The notes under the pieces: generated by a model | Told to the model about the DNA's origin: nothing | What the model saw: the letters and a program-made list of their open reading frames with translations, nothing else | Database searches by the model: none | Assembly: GCA_026874595.1 (NCBI GenBank) | Contig: CM049312.1 | Span: forward strand, 75,182,429 to 75,246,428 | Direction of reading: 5' to 3' | DNA from: Sipunculus nudus | Taxonomy: Eukaryota; Annelida; Sipuncula; Golfingiida; Sipunculidae | Length of the DNA: 64,000 bases | Shown here: piece by piece, positions 13,201-28,200 of the stretch | Layout: the number at the start of each line of letters is the position of its first letter | Numbering within the stretch: position 1 is the first letter of the stretch | Program-made: the position numbers and the translations under genes

Positions 13201-16200
13201 ACTGCCTGAAGAGTGTAGTTATTGACTCACTTTGTATTAAGGTGTCATTACCTTTGGTTTTGATCTATATAACTCATACAGAAGTTGATTTATTTATTAA
13301 AGATATATTTAAGCTGACCAGCTTTATCGAAGCAGTCATTTTTCAGAGAGAACCTCATTTCCTGACTTCACGATGTCTGCCGTCAGTTGGTCAATAACTG
13401 GAAGTGGCCTTAATTCCTACCTGCCCTGCTGGTTACCGCAGTTTCTGCTGCATAGATGCTATATAATACACATTTGCTGGGGTCAACGATTTGTGCTATG
13501 GCCAATTAGGATAAGTGTACATAGAAACAGAGCCGGCAAAATGCAGTGGTATTTGTACAGTTATCAAGTGCAAGTAATGTGTTTCAGGATTACTAAACAA
13601 CAGGACCTTGACCAAAGAACTTTAGTCAATACTATCAAATTTTATTACATATGTTCTGTTGTGACAAATATAAGTCCTTTAATTATTATATACTGGCATT
13701 TTATATTAAAAAAATTATAGATACAGAGAGAATAAACTTAAATAAAAGGTTAAATCAAAGACTTTAGTACTTGAAGTAAAAACCACTATATGTTTGTAAC
13801 TGATAAGAGGCGTGTTATGTTTGTGTGTTGGTGTATTTTTTTGGTTATTAATGAACATGCAGTGTTATATTCACTCTAATGATTAGAATATCCAAACATT
13901 GTATATAACCTACAAACATTGATTTTTACTGATATCTTTAGATGTAGTTGCCACTAGCAGATATGACTATATTTCCTTGATCTTTAAAGTTGTCCTGTAT
14001 CTTATATATTCAGTGTAATACCTGTGTCCCTTTATAAAGTCACCTATTAATATGTTATTTTACAGGGCAAGTTACATCAAATTTAAAATAAGCAGTGTAT
14101 AAGGAGTCCTGATTGGTCTTCTGTTTTACAAAAATGTTGAAAAAAAAGAACTCTGGGTAGAAGTGCTAAATCTATAAAAATGTGTTGATTTGTAATTTGT
14201 CATTCTGCAATTGATTATATTTTGTAAATATGTCCAATTTATTGTATATTTCTTAAGCCATGGACAATCAAATGTGCTGTTGTAGTGAAAATATAGTACA
14301 ACAAGTAATAATTTGAACTCATACTTTGAGGAGGAAACTCTGATACAAATGGGTTATTTTGTTTAAGTGAGCTTGACATGTACTAGGATGGTTTATTGTA
14401 TTATGTATATAGTTTTTCATATACTCATGCCATTTTACATATCTTATTCTGATTTATAATCTGTGCTTCCACTACTTTAAATAAAAAAGTATTATATTTT
14501 ATTTTCAGGAAAGGTAACTTTTCTCCTTTCACGTCTTTTTTTTTAAAGGTATCTTTAATAGCTCACTTTCATCACTAGCATTTACAACAGTACTTAATAA
14601 TCAGGTTGAGTTTATACTTTTTTCAGAAAAAGGCTATTTTTCAGTATTTCAGAACTTGGTCATGTGTGATAGGTACATATATATGCGCTGTCAGTGTTTC
14701 ACAAAAGTACAGGGTTAACATTTGATTGAGCAACCTTAGGTTTGTCCTGATCTCACCAGTGTTTGAAAAAATGATTGAAAATATGGTATACTGAGGGTCT
14801 GTGTGCTGTAACTCATTAAAAAATATATACTTTACACTTTTGGGAGCATCATGTACAGAAAAATTGTATGCAGTTTGGCAATGATTCATTATGTTTTTGC
14901 TGGTGTTTGTTTGACTGTTAGCAATGTTACTCAAAAGGTTATTAACATACATAGATGTAATTTTCATGACAGCTTGGCAATGATACAAGAACAATTTATT
15001 AATATATTTTTTTTTTGGGGGGGGGGGGGTTGATCTGGATCACCATCTGGATTAAGGAATTCTCATTTCTGACAGTGTCATGGTATTGGGGTAATGAACT
15101 GCCTTGGTGGAGGTCTGTGCTCTCTGAGTGCATTTCTAGTTTCATATTTTTTTCAGGCAATTTGATACTTTTGATTGTGAGATTTTATACTTTAATTCAC
15201 TGGATATTTCTGGATATTTCCCAACTTACATTTTCCTTTCCTCAACAGAAGAAGCCATCATCACCTGCTGGGTCATCGTCAGGCTCGAGGAGACCAACTC
15301 CACCGCAGAAAACACCATCACCTCCGAGGTCACCTAGTGGCCAGAAGGAGAAACCAAGACGGCAGAGGCCATGTATCACCAAGAAAGAAAAGAAACCTTA
15401 TGAACGTAAACGAGAACCCAAAGTGGCTGAGTCACCTCCTGAAACAATGGCAGAGGTCACTGATGATGCCGTGCCCCCAGAGCCAGAGGTCAAAGAGGAA
15501 AGGTCAGGTCATTAGAAAGTTGACCTGATTTCATAATATTATATACATGGTAAAGGGTTTGGTATGAAAGAGTATATGTATAATGGACAACCTTAAAGAG
15601 CTCTTTCATTGAATGTTTTAAGGCCATTAAAGTAACTAATATTTCAGAAATTGGAAATGAAGAGAATTTCCATTCATGTAGGATACATATTATCAGTTTT
15701 ATATTGAATTAGAATAGAGTTTATATATCTCTAATCCAGATTTCAAACTGATACACTTACATGATAAATGAGATACATATTACTTTTTAATCCCCATAGG
15801 AAGGCAAGGCTTGAAGTAGTTGACAAGTTTATTTCTATATTAATATTTGGGTCAAAATGCCAAGGTACCACTGAGTGCAAAACCATCGGTTTTTATTTCT
15901 CAGTTTTACCCATGTTTGCGCTATAAATCTCTAATAGGGCTGATCTCTGGGCACAATATATTCTTAGGTGGCAGATTTGCACCTTATACTTACTCTTGAA
16001 CTTGACCTAATTTTCAAGGTCATACATGGCAGTTTGAGGCTTCCAGTGATTGTTTGCCAACTACAAACATAGATTTAGAATTTATAGAGATTTCATTTTT
16101 CCTTGGGGAATCTTAAACTGATAGACATTAAAAATTACTGAGATGCATATTGATGTTTTTTATCAGGATTTTATTTTTAAAATTCTTCCATGAGAATCAC

Positions 16201-19200
16201 AGCAAGCAAATAAAGCTTCAATATCATGAAGTTCTTACATTAAACTGAAGTCAGATCAGCGAAACATTTAATTTATATTCTTGACACAGTGAGGCACCAC
16301 CTCCTCCTCTACCAGAACCACCGCAGGTCCCCGATCTGCCCACGGTGAAGGAGCCGGAAAAAACAAAGTCCAAACCAAAGAAGGTCGAAAAGGTGCTAAT
16401 CCAGTCATACGAGAAGCCGCTCAAACCTCCAACAGTGGTGAGTACCAACTGATCATTTGAAGGACCAGTTTTATTAAGAAGCTTTATTATTTAAGCCTTA
16501 AATCTTGGATCTAGCTTGTCATGGGGCCTGATACTGAATTACACCATCATCATGTAAACATGTTGAACTTTGGAGAGAGCAAACTCCCTCCAACCCTTAT
16601 AAAGGAGATTGAAAAAATGCCAGATAAACTGCTCTACACATTAATTGTGTTCACAAATGGTTTATGGATGTTTATATTTCTATTTGATCTTATTTAAAAA
16701 TATCCATAGAAGAGAAAGATGTTTTATTTGCACCTTCTTGTCATATTTTCATTGAAACTTTAGGTCATGCAATTTTTTTTGTGGAACACATATTTTGCAC
16801 CTTCGATTTTGCAAATGAATGCCTGTTCCAAGACCGAAGTATAAATTAGTCACTCCAGTCTAGAATGAGGAAAGGATCAGACTTACCGGAATACAATGGC
16901 TATAGTTATGACATCATATTGGTTGCCATGGTGATTCTTATGTGCATGACAACACAAGTCCAAATATGACTTAAAATAGAGCTACGTTTTGAAACAAACC
17001 CCAAGACTTATGGTTGAAATTTACAGAAGAGTCAATCTAAATTCTTAATGGAAGGCAATGAAAAAGTGAAAGCTTATGTTGAAGGGACAGACAGAAATAA
17101 AAAAATCATCAGCAGGGCTGAGGGTTAACTGACATAAGCATTTTAGAATTGAGTTTAATTGTTTCTTGTACATTGAGCATATCACTTTGATGTAAACAGC
17201 ATTCAAAATGAAGCAGTTTGATCAGAGCAGTTTTATTGTTGTCAGAAACTGAGAAATTTAGAGTGCACTGTTGCAGCAAATAATAAATATACAAGGTGAT
17301 TTTCATATTATAACAACAGACTGTTCTACCTGCAGTCCTTGGTCAATCGGACAAATTCTTTTTACCTGATCATGAGGTTTACAAATTAGCAAATTACAGG
17401 CAGATTGAGTATTGAGAGAGTTGTTGCTTTGAGTGGATGGATTAACTTGGTGGTTTTAATATGGATGCCTCCTCAGAGGTAATGATAGGTTCTTAAACCC
17501 CAGATAATGTTGTACAAATAGAACAACCAACCACAGCGGGCTCACTCTCAATAGATGGAACACTTGAACATCAACAAGGTGTACTCAGACACGATATACT
17601 CGCCTACTGTGCTGGACTATAGCAAACATAACGGTATACTCACAGAATAACTGAAGGTTGCAGGTTATTTATTCACTAGTTGTATGTCTAACACAAACAT
17701 TGTAGATCAACTAAAAACCCATGCTACCTTGCACAATCCACCCTTTCCCTTAGTGTGGTGTTATAATGCACCAAAATAGCTGAGCTGTTTTCAATGGGTA
17801 TCATTGAAGTCGATGGAATCCTGATGAGATAGTGGACAAAATGGCAGAGGATAATGTTAGTATCTGTTGTATGTGATATGAGTGAATTACGTTTGTGAGG
17901 ATGTAATAGTAGATATATATCAGTGGTTACACTTAGCAACATGGGTAGTCTTTCTGGATAATGATCTTTTGGTAATATGTGGTTGAAGAGTTAAAGTAAT
18001 GCCACAGTAATAGGTTGTACCTGTAAGTTTTCTAACACCCATACTGGTGTTAATATATCTTCTGATTCTGTCATTTGTTTCATTTTTTTTTTGGCTCAAA
18101 AAAACATCATTTGTTAATCTTAGTTTTTCATGGAATATCAAATATAGAACAGGTGGTTTGTCAGAAGATGCTGATACACAGAAAGTTTTCAAAGAAAGAC
18201 TACAAATTTGATTCCAAAATTGAAAGCAAAATGGATTTTGAAAATTGGAAATAAAAAAAGTGCATGCTTGCAGTACTGATGTCTGGATAAAGTTTTCCAA
18301 GAAGAACTCAAATTGGATATGGAAAAAAAATTGGAAAATTGAATGCAGTTGGACTGATATTTTGGATTTATAAAAACTTCAAAACTGATTGGATTTCTCA
18401 TGTTGAAAGAATTAGTAATGACAACACTAGAGCTCATAAAAGGAAAATCTAACACACAGGAAGGTTGCCAGGCAACACTGGAGAATTATGTACCAGAGAG
18501 TGGATATAAGTCATATAATATTATACCCGTCAGCAACCTCTGGGATATAAAAAAAAGCACTTTGTTGACTGTAGGATATTGTAATTGGACTTTTGTTTGG
18601 GAGGATTTCAACTTCACAATTTTTGCAAAAGAGAAATTATTGCAAAAATAAAACTTTTTAATAAGATGCCTAACTTACACAGGTGAACAAAATCAAAGTG
18701 AGGCTGCCAACCCATGAAAGACACCATGTTACTTAGCCACAAGATTCAGCAGAACCAGGTTGAAAAATATGTATTTTGGTTTTTGACTTATTGTTATGAA
18801 GTTTTACATCACACATACCTCATCAGTTTAGGATTAGCTATATTATTATATTTACAATTAAGAGAATAATTTCAATGGGCATCAGTGGGACAGACTACAG
18901 TTAACTTTTCAAGGAAAATAATTGGACTTTGTCTGACAAAAGTGATTGATTTGAGACTTTAGAACTATATACTTTCTTAATGTGAGCTTTTGATTGATTT
19001 CTGACTTGAGAACGATACTTTCTTGGTGTACACTTCTCACAGAGAGAGAGAAGCATGCCTGAATGGAACTGTTAAGTGCTGAAGTACTCACTACCATATT
19101 AAACTCAGCTATGTGCAACGATTTTTGGTGTATAAAAAATATGTTACACCCACTTGTGATATGAAGTGTTCTGACTTCTTGAACCGCCAGCTTAGGTGTT

Positions 19201-22200
19201 ATAATGCTGATAATGCCTCAGTGGCACGTGCAAGAGCTGTTCATACAACCAGAAATATTGATACACATACAAATAAAAAAACTTTCATCACTATGAGAAA
19301 GCCACTTGATGGCAACAGCATACTGTTGTCACTGATATACATGTACAGATGTGGTCATAACTCCACTAAGGGATTTTTCTGGATGTGTGAGAGTTGCAAT
19401 ATTAAAAGGTCCATAGAATCTGGATTGTAGAAAAATGCTTTAATGGCATTAACATAAATGTCTCTGATATTGGCTTGGTTTTTTTAATCTTCTTGTTTAA
19501 CCTAATGTTCATAGAGGCATGGAGGTAAGTTCTTTTGTCATTGGAGTAAGAAATGTTATACCTGTACAATGAAGTTTGAAAAAATGTTTTAATTACACTC
19601 ATGTTCGAGAGGAGGGTGTGGTTATTGCAGTCAGTGTCTTATGTGTGTATGTACATGTACATGTATGTCTGTGTATGTCTGTCTGAACATAGAAAACAAC
19701 AACATTTCCTCTTGAAAATTGTACACAAGGCAGGTCTCTGCAATATCCCATTACTTATGAAAAGATGATCAGGATCTTGAAAACATATACAGAATTCATA
19801 GCATAAAATTCTAATATATAAAAATCAATTCATTATTAAATTGTAGTTCACTCTTCTCTCCTAGATGGCAGCAGGGTTGGGGTCTGTAGCCTTTGACTGT
19901 CCTGTTCACTTCTGTTTCTCTGCATGTTAATCCTGTCTTTCATGGATTGATTTCAATGAAATTCTAGTTGAGCCTCCAATCAGGGAAAGAAGAGATGAGG
20001 AAATGGTTTTAGATAACCCATATGTAGATGTAGATGCAGGACCATGAGTTGTCATTTAGTTTGTACATTGGTCTCCCAGTGAAGAACTGGCACTTCTCCT
20101 GATATCTATTGGAGGAATATGGTAATTAACCCATGTGATGTTTAGTTGAGGCAGGGAATAGGGATGGGAACTCATAGGTGATCTGATAAAAATCTTTAAT
20201 AAAATGGCAACAACAATTTGTGCTCTGTGAGCTATTTCTGACAAGGAGGTTATGTTTACAGCCCTGATTGATTGTTTCATTATTTGTTTTTATAGTTGTC
20301 TTTAAGCAGCATTGTGCAAAAAAATTAAAAAAAAATGTAAAAAAGTCAGATATGGATCAGGCCTGGAAAACCCCCTTTAAATATTTGTGTGGATTTGTGG
20401 AGCACCATAAATTTTCTACTTGTCATTTAGTGTAAAATTCCTCTACAAGTTTTCAGGAAATATAGCATCTGTATGCAGAAATGTCAAGTGTAAGTTTAAT
20501 GTTACAGTAAAATTTAAGATGAAATAAATTTTAATACTTTGTCTAATAAATGCATCATTATTGACAGGACACAAACGAGCAGGATGCCAAGCTTCGGAAG
20601 GAGCTTGAGTTTAACATGCCACCGATGCAGCCAGCAGAACCAGAAATTAAGGTAATATAAAGTTTATCAATTCTTTATTAATTCTAGATTCTTGATAATT
20701 AATTCATGATTAACAAACACACATGAAGTATAAAACCCTCCCATAGAAATTATTTCGTCATTATTTAATAATTGTTGATTAATAAAAGTGTGTTTGTATG
20801 AGAAATAAAGGTAAATTGAATGAAAATCAAGGTAAATGCACAATTGAAAAATTAATGTATTTCTAGTATCTTATCTGTCAAACATGCATCTCAAGACTAA
20901 TATGATCATATGAATATTAATTTATTAGATGGGAAATGGTGTCATTTTCTGATATAGGGTATAATCATTGTTTACATCCCTCATATGGTTTACAGGTTTT
21001 TTTACATGATTATTATCAATATGGCTCGTACATTAAAATTCGATCAAAATGGTGCAGTCAAATTGATACAGTTGTTAAAAGGAAGGCATGAAATAATTTT
21101 TCATTAACATTTCATGAACAGTTATCATAAAGAGAGGGAACAAGAGGCTTCATTAACCCCATGGAATGAAGTTGCTGGAGGGGATACAGTAACGCCTTCC
21201 ATCTGTCTGTCTGTCCTTCTGTCTGTCCGGAATTGTCTTGTGGACCTATTTTAAGCCAAACAGTTGGACCAAAACCTTTCATCTTTCACGTATGGCTCAC
21301 CCACCCAAAGATGAAAAACCCTATCTCAATTTTGAGGTCACCAGGTCAAAGCTCAAGGCCAAGGGACCCGTGCACTTCTTGAAAAAGCTTGTGGACGCAT
21401 TTTAAGCCAAATCATTTCATAGTTGCCATGTTAGGCGGTCACTTCCATATATATGCATATTTCTAAGATATTGTTCAAAAAAAGACAGTAGGACAAAGGT
21501 TGGTGGAACAAAAAGTTAAAAAAAAATTGTTTAGAAAGTCTTCCTGGGTCAAGTATATATCCAGCTATGTGTCAGTAAAGATCTATAGAGGAGAATTATT
21601 AAGTGCCAGTTAATAAACATTCTGGTTTAGTGATCACATTCCTGTTGATAATACAACACAGCAAGTAACCTGATAGTGGTGGCTGTCTTCTTCTGTTGAC
21701 ACTCAGAGTAAACATGTCCTGGGTGTGTCTAACATAGGAATAAAGGGTTTATTATTTGCATACACAAGGTGCTGGAGCCATTAGGAACTCTGTCACTTTC
21801 TCCTGTCCTTTCCCTTATAAGTGTTACTATTATACTTGGCTTGTAAAAAAATAAACCACTGGTATCTGGGACAAGTTTTCTGTCTTCATAATTTTAACTT
21901 TGGGTTTACCATAAGCAAAAGTATGCATCTCTCAGTAATTAAAATATTTTTTTCCAAGTAGATCTGTAATTGTTTAAAAGGCTAATTTACTACTTAATTA
22001 ATTATTGGAAATATGTCTTGTAATTTGGCTTGGCAGTTTATAATCAAATATTGTTTACATTTTATTGCCATCATAGATAGCTGGTATATATTTGAGGACT
22101 CAGTGGAAGTTCTGTTCTTGCAAATAAATTTTAATTTTAAACCATTTTAAATTGACATGCAGCTGTCATGACTATTTTTTGACTCTTGAAATACTCATTT

Positions 22201-25200
22201 TCAACATTTATACAATTAATTTTACTTATAATCACATGAAAGCCTCTTAAAAACATTTATAACCAACCTTATCTGTACTGAAATCTTCAAAATAAACCTC
22301 AGGCTCAAAGAAACTCCACAGTGATAAACAACAAATTTCTCTCAGACATGTAGAAAATTAGGTGAACAGCGAAACACTGATTAATGTTGGGGAGAATCCC
22401 AGTACGTCTGACAGGTAGTGACTCAATTATGCTGTGTTTGCATTTCCCACACTGTGCATTATGCAAATAATAATTAGAAGATCCCTTGTATTGTACTCTG
22501 TGAAAATTGTCTAACAGACCAAAACCTTGCTCTGTGCAGTCACATACTGAAACGTAGGGACAGAGCCCAGAATAATGAGAATATAGTGTGTTAAGAAGCC
22601 CTGAGCAACAGATATTAAGCTTTGTTCCACGGAGAATTTCAAAATGCATTCTTATTGGTCTTCGCAGAAGTCAAAGACTCAGTCATGGCTGCAAGGACGA
22701 TTGGCGCTATCCCAGCAGGCCAGTAGGTTCGAGCTTCCGATGGACATGAAAGTTTTAGAAAGTAAGTTATATTATATTATATTTTACATGACTAATAAGA
22801 TATTTGCTTTATGATGGCAAAACATTTTGGTTGACAAACTTGATAAATCACTAATAATATGTCTGATTTTATTCCCAGACAGAATTTTGTCTTAGTCGTA
22901 TCATAAAACAGACCTATGCTATAAGACCCCTTGTGAATTGAGACCACTTTTGGCCACTCCCATGGGTGGTCTCATAACACAGGTTTCACTGTAATATGTA
23001 TTGAATTAATTTTAAGCAGACCTATGGAGACTGAGCTTGTATTTTCCACAATCTCACATTGAAATTGAGACAACTTTCATTTATTTTTCCAGCCATGAGT
23101 CCCACAGAATATTTGACACAGTTCTGTGTGGTGTCATCCCGGCGACAAGCTTTATACCAGAAAATATTCATGCGGCACAAAGATGGCAAGATTGGCCAGA
23201 TGACATTGAAGGTAAGTTCAAGGTCATTTGATGGTTAAAAAAAACTTAGTGATATATGATTTCATGTTTTTATAAAGACAAATTTCTTTCTGAAACAGCC
23301 CTACCTCTATCAAATGAACTTGTTAGATAGTTAATATGTAACATATTCTGTATGCATATCATGTCTGTAACAAAATAATACTGGTAATAGAATATTCATA
23401 TTATATGATACATATATGGAACACATTTCACTTATATCATGCCATAATTAAGGTACATTAAACAATTAAAGTCTGTTTTGTGTACATGACCTTGATGTGT
23501 GACCTTGACCTCACATGATGACCTTGACCTTGAAGGACTTTGAGAAGGCTCTGAGGGAGGTGCTGATCAACACGGTGACCCAGGATGAGGTGAAGAGAAT
23601 GTGTGAGCTCGCGGAACTGAAGGACGATGTCCACATCAACCAACGTCTCTTCGCAGGGTTAGCTGCAATGGCAGAGAGGATCTTGTACCCAAAATTTCTG
23701 TATGTAATATTTTGTCATATGTTTTGTGCACTTGTTGTTCACATAATTTATGATATCAGTAACTGTCTGCAGTACTTTTCTTACCCATAACCATAAATTT
23801 TGATAGAAAAAAACTGTGTAACAGATCTGTGCAGCTGCTGGCCATAATAACTGCCATTTCAATATATTAAAAAATATATATATAATGTAGCACTATAAGT
23901 TTATAGGAGATTTTGCACTATGTAAATACTTCTTATTTTCTTTGTCATTCATGATTCGGTATGACTAATTATTGTGAGTAAAAAAAAAATAGTAACCGGT
24001 ATGCACTACAGGGTAATATTTGCAAACCTTCCATCAGAAAATTAAAACTTTGAACATAAAACAAATTAAACTGCACTAACCCTTTGTCCATCTTTTGTCA
24101 ATTAAATTTTTAAATTGCACTTAAATGTTCATTTCTCTCTTCTGTAAAAGCATGGTGTTTAACTGACTGCAAATTACTCTTCTACCCTGTAAGAATTCAA
24201 TAAAAAATTAAAAATGAACAAAGAAAAAAATTGTTTTTCTATTGCAATGTTTTACTGAAATCTAAACTGACCATTTTAAACTATATCTGTTAAGCTACCC
24301 AACAGTCTCTACCAGGTTATGAATATTTATAAGGATAACACATACCTGTTTTGATGTCACTGATGTCCTAAAAAATGTAATAAAAGTTAACTTGCTACTC
24401 AGTGTCAATGCTCAGTTATTGTGTCACAAGTGGTTTTTTAATGCATATGAGTTTGCTAATTGTACAGTTGTCATTGATATATTAATTTGGTGTCTCTGAT
24501 GTTGTTTTTTATGTATTTCTGGTAAGAATATTTAATGGCGGTGTCACCATTTGTTGTTTTGCTTTGAAAAAAATGCAACTTAATATTAATACATTGGTTG
24601 TCGTGTCACCAGTGCAATTTTAAGAAGTGAATGGGTTTACTTATTTATATATATAAAAATGTTATTGTGGGATAAGTGATGTGAATTATAAGGCCCAGTC
24701 CCACCTGAGCTTAAGGCATCTGTAACTGTAAGGGCATCTTTAATTGTAAGGGCATCTGTAACTGTAAGGGCATCTGGAACTGTAAGGGCATCTATAACTG
24801 TAAGGGCATCTGTAACTGTAAGGGCATCTGCAACTGTAAGGGCATCTGTAATTGTAAGGGCATCTGCAACTGTAAGGGCATCTGTAACTGTAAGGGCATC
24901 TCTAACTGAAAGGGCATCTCTAACTGTAAGGGCATCTGTAGCTGTTAGGGCATCTGTAACTATTAGGGCATATGTAACTGTAAGGATGTATTTCTGACTG
25001 TAAGGGCATCTGTAACTGTAATGGCATCTGTAACTGTAATGGCATCTGTAACCGTGATTGGAAGCAGATAGCACTGGTAGTCATTAACCATAATATTAGT
25101 AAGCTTAAAGGAGGGAGATTTGTAAACTGTGTAAAAATATGTGGTATTTGTAGAAATAAAACATACATACTGGCTAAAATTTAGGCAGAGTAAAGTTACT

Positions 25201-28200
25201 TGACTGATGAAATTACTTGGATAAACAACTCAGTTGATGAAAATACAGAGAAAGACGCCTCAGTATGAAATCAAGACTGGTTAGATGAATGTTTTACATG
25301 TGAAAAACATTACCAACTTGCTTTGAATAAAATAGATACTTTTTAATATCACAATATCAACATGAATTCACTTAGTTTTTTAAAGCCAACCAAATTTTTG
25401 CCAAAACAAACCACTAAAGTCAGCCAAGTTTTGTTCTTACCTGCCACTCTTTGGTGTGGCTCCATGTTCAAATGCTTTTTTTTTTTTTACTTTACAACTG
25501 TCTGTGGCTTCCCATAATTGCTGGCCACACCTTTTTTTATCCAGTAATATTCACCTGTGAGACTGGGCCTTGGTTGAGGCAGATGAATTTGATGTTTAAA
25601 ATTAATAATCGATTGCTGGTTCACCAGAGTGATTTTCATTGATATGTATAATTGACTGTGGTTTTGCCAGTTCACTAACTGACATGTATACCTGAGCATG
25701 TGCATTGTGCGTTTGTTTAGTCCAAAAAAAGGAGCCAGAGGGGGTCAAAGTTCCCCTTTGTAAGTACCTGCCAACAAAATAAGCACCAGTGAAGTACACC
25801 TTGGTGTGACAGTGTTTTTTGCTGTGGCAATGTCACATTGCACCATTTTCACAATCAATTTTTTTACATTTTTTTACTCTTTTCACATTATCCAGTGCAG
25901 TATTACAGTGAAGTCTTCATTTTCTGGTTCAAATTTCCAAGGAAAAATGACTAATTTCATTTAAGATATGAATGGGATTTCTTTATGAATTCTAACTTAG
26001 GGGACATGTCTCTTAACATAAATGATGGCACTAATGTGTCATATAAATTTCATGGACAATTCCTTGAATTAAAATAAGAAACATGTTTCTTAATTTAATC
26101 TTTGAAACATGCCTCTGTATTCAAATTGAAGAACATGTTTCTTAATGCAAATTGAGGAACATGTTTCATTTCAACTTTGGAAAAATGTCTTTCTTGGCAA
26201 AAAATAAATGTTTTTGATCCTATTTTAGGAAGCTCTCTTTCATTTCAACTTGAGGAAAGCAGTGTCTTGTAATTCAAACAAAGGGATAGGTCTTTATTCC
26301 AGCTGATGGAAAATGTCAGTCATTTCAAATTGAGGAAAATGTTTGACATTTCAACTTGAGGAAAAATGTCTGTCATTCAATTTGAGGAAAATTTCAGCTA
26401 TAAGATAATGTTCTTCATTTCAACTCAATTAACAGGTTACTCATTTCAGCTTATTTTCCATTTTAACCTTGGGAATATTTGTTTACCTTAACTTTAAGGG
26501 AAATTTCTTTCATTTCAACTTGATTCTGTTTTTTTTTTTTGTGCGGAAAAAAGTATCATTTCTACAATAAGAACATGTGTTTAATTTCAGCCTAAGGAAA
26601 TTGTCTTTCTTCAAGACTCAAGGAAAAAGTCTTTCATTGCACCATTTCAGCTATTGAAAATGTATTTCATTTCTTCGCGAAGAGCATTATTTTCATCTCA
26701 ACATAGCTGGATCACTCAATTAGCCTGAGGAACATGGCTCCCATGTTGACTTTAGGCACATGCTCCTTCAGCTGAAGGAATATGTCTTCATTTCAACTTG
26801 AGAAAAATTTCTTTCATTTCAGTTTGATGAAGAAATTTCTTTAATTTAGACTGACTTAAAATGTATAAACCATTCACTTCCTCTACATATTGTAAATATT
26901 TTTTAACTTTTTAAAAAGATTTTATCTTCTAGGGAATAGCTCTCTAATTTAAATTTTTCTTCATTTCAACTTTAGGAATATGTCACCAAGAGAGACTGAG
27001 TCTCAGAAAATGAGGTGTTCACTGTGGAAGAACTGCTCGCACAGATTTTTGCACTTGTATTTTACAAAGACATCTTTTACCTTTTGTCCATCATAGATGA
27101 ATTATTTATTTCTTTAAATTAGCTTGCATATGTTCAGATTTTAATAATACATATTTGAAACTATAGGAAATAAAAAGAACTTGATGTGGAAATATTTAAA
27201 AAATAAATTTTTACTTTGACATTTTTTAAAATCTTTTACTAGATTTTTTGCTTGTTCTCTTTAAAGATATATATTCCAAAGCCTCATCACTGTTCAGACC
27301 TTACAGATATATATAATGTAACTTTTGACTTTTTATCTCATACAAAAACAGTGATATATTATTTTGTACAACTAGGCATCACCAATTTGTTAAAAGTGAT
27401 AAAGTTGTAACTGTGTGGTGTGGTAGTGTTAGAACTAACAGCAAAATTGAGTGTTATGGTAATTCAATAAACATTTCTGTATTGCACTGAATTTGCCCAT
27501 AAAATTAAAGTTGAATTATTATATGATTGTATGATTGTACAGTAATTGAATTGTTTCAAACCAGACTTATAAATATGCACTCAATACCATTTTATTGCAT
27601 GTTTTCAGGATATATGTTTTTATAGATTCTAGATTATAATGAAGCTGTTATATTTTATAACAGATCAGGGATTAAAACCTGTTATAATCTAAAATATAAC
27701 ATGGATCAAGGATCAAAGCCTGTTATATGATTATATGTAAAAACAATTAGTTTTACATATATATATAACATCCTTCAAATAATGTTATGTCATACAAATA
27801 TAACATAAAGATCAGAGCACGTTATATCATAACAGCAAATATGAGTAATGACTTGTTACATATTATATAATATGTGTGTGTTCAGGGATCAGATGATGTT
27901 AATATGATGTAACAAGGAGATCACATATATGAGATCACAGACTGTTATATTGCTCAATCTTTAGAATAGAGTAGAGGTTGCAGAGGTGGATTTTCAGCAT
28001 TTCTCTTCCAAACATCCTATGGTTTAATAACCTAATGATATGCATATAATAATAATATAAACCATAATTACAGGTTTATTGTTCTAAAGTTATTTATATC
28101 TGTCCTATCATATTTCTTTCCTATCAACAGTATATTTTATGAGCACTGTATTTGCATAACAAAGAAAGACCTCATGGTAATTTAGTTCAGGGGAAAAAGT

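Larger units (their letters stand above)
8320..15248 (+). other. Intron b-c (6.9 kb)
   Basis: Contains the 34-bp direct repeat near 9.8-9.9 kb, CAAGTCCGAGTCC minisatellite tracts near 11.4 and 11.8 kb, a PIF/Harbinger-like MITE (12518-12810) and a G-tract at about 15017-15029. A C-run lies at 8116-8127. No in-phase exon could be supported. Confidence 0.55.

Noticed and set aside
13373-13720. 115-codon + strand frame in the intron
   Set aside because: No family resemblance, frame ends in AT-rich sequence, no splice context.
19113-19430. 105-codon + strand frame
   Set aside because: No family resemblance and located within an intron of the + strand gene.
22305-22649. 114-codon - strand frame next to exon 22668-22761
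   Set aside because: Lies in the intron antisense to the gene, Cys-rich but without a recognisable domain.
24637-25074. 145-codon - strand open frame
   Set aside because: It is the 18-bp minisatellite read in frame, giving repeated ALTVTD; not a gene.
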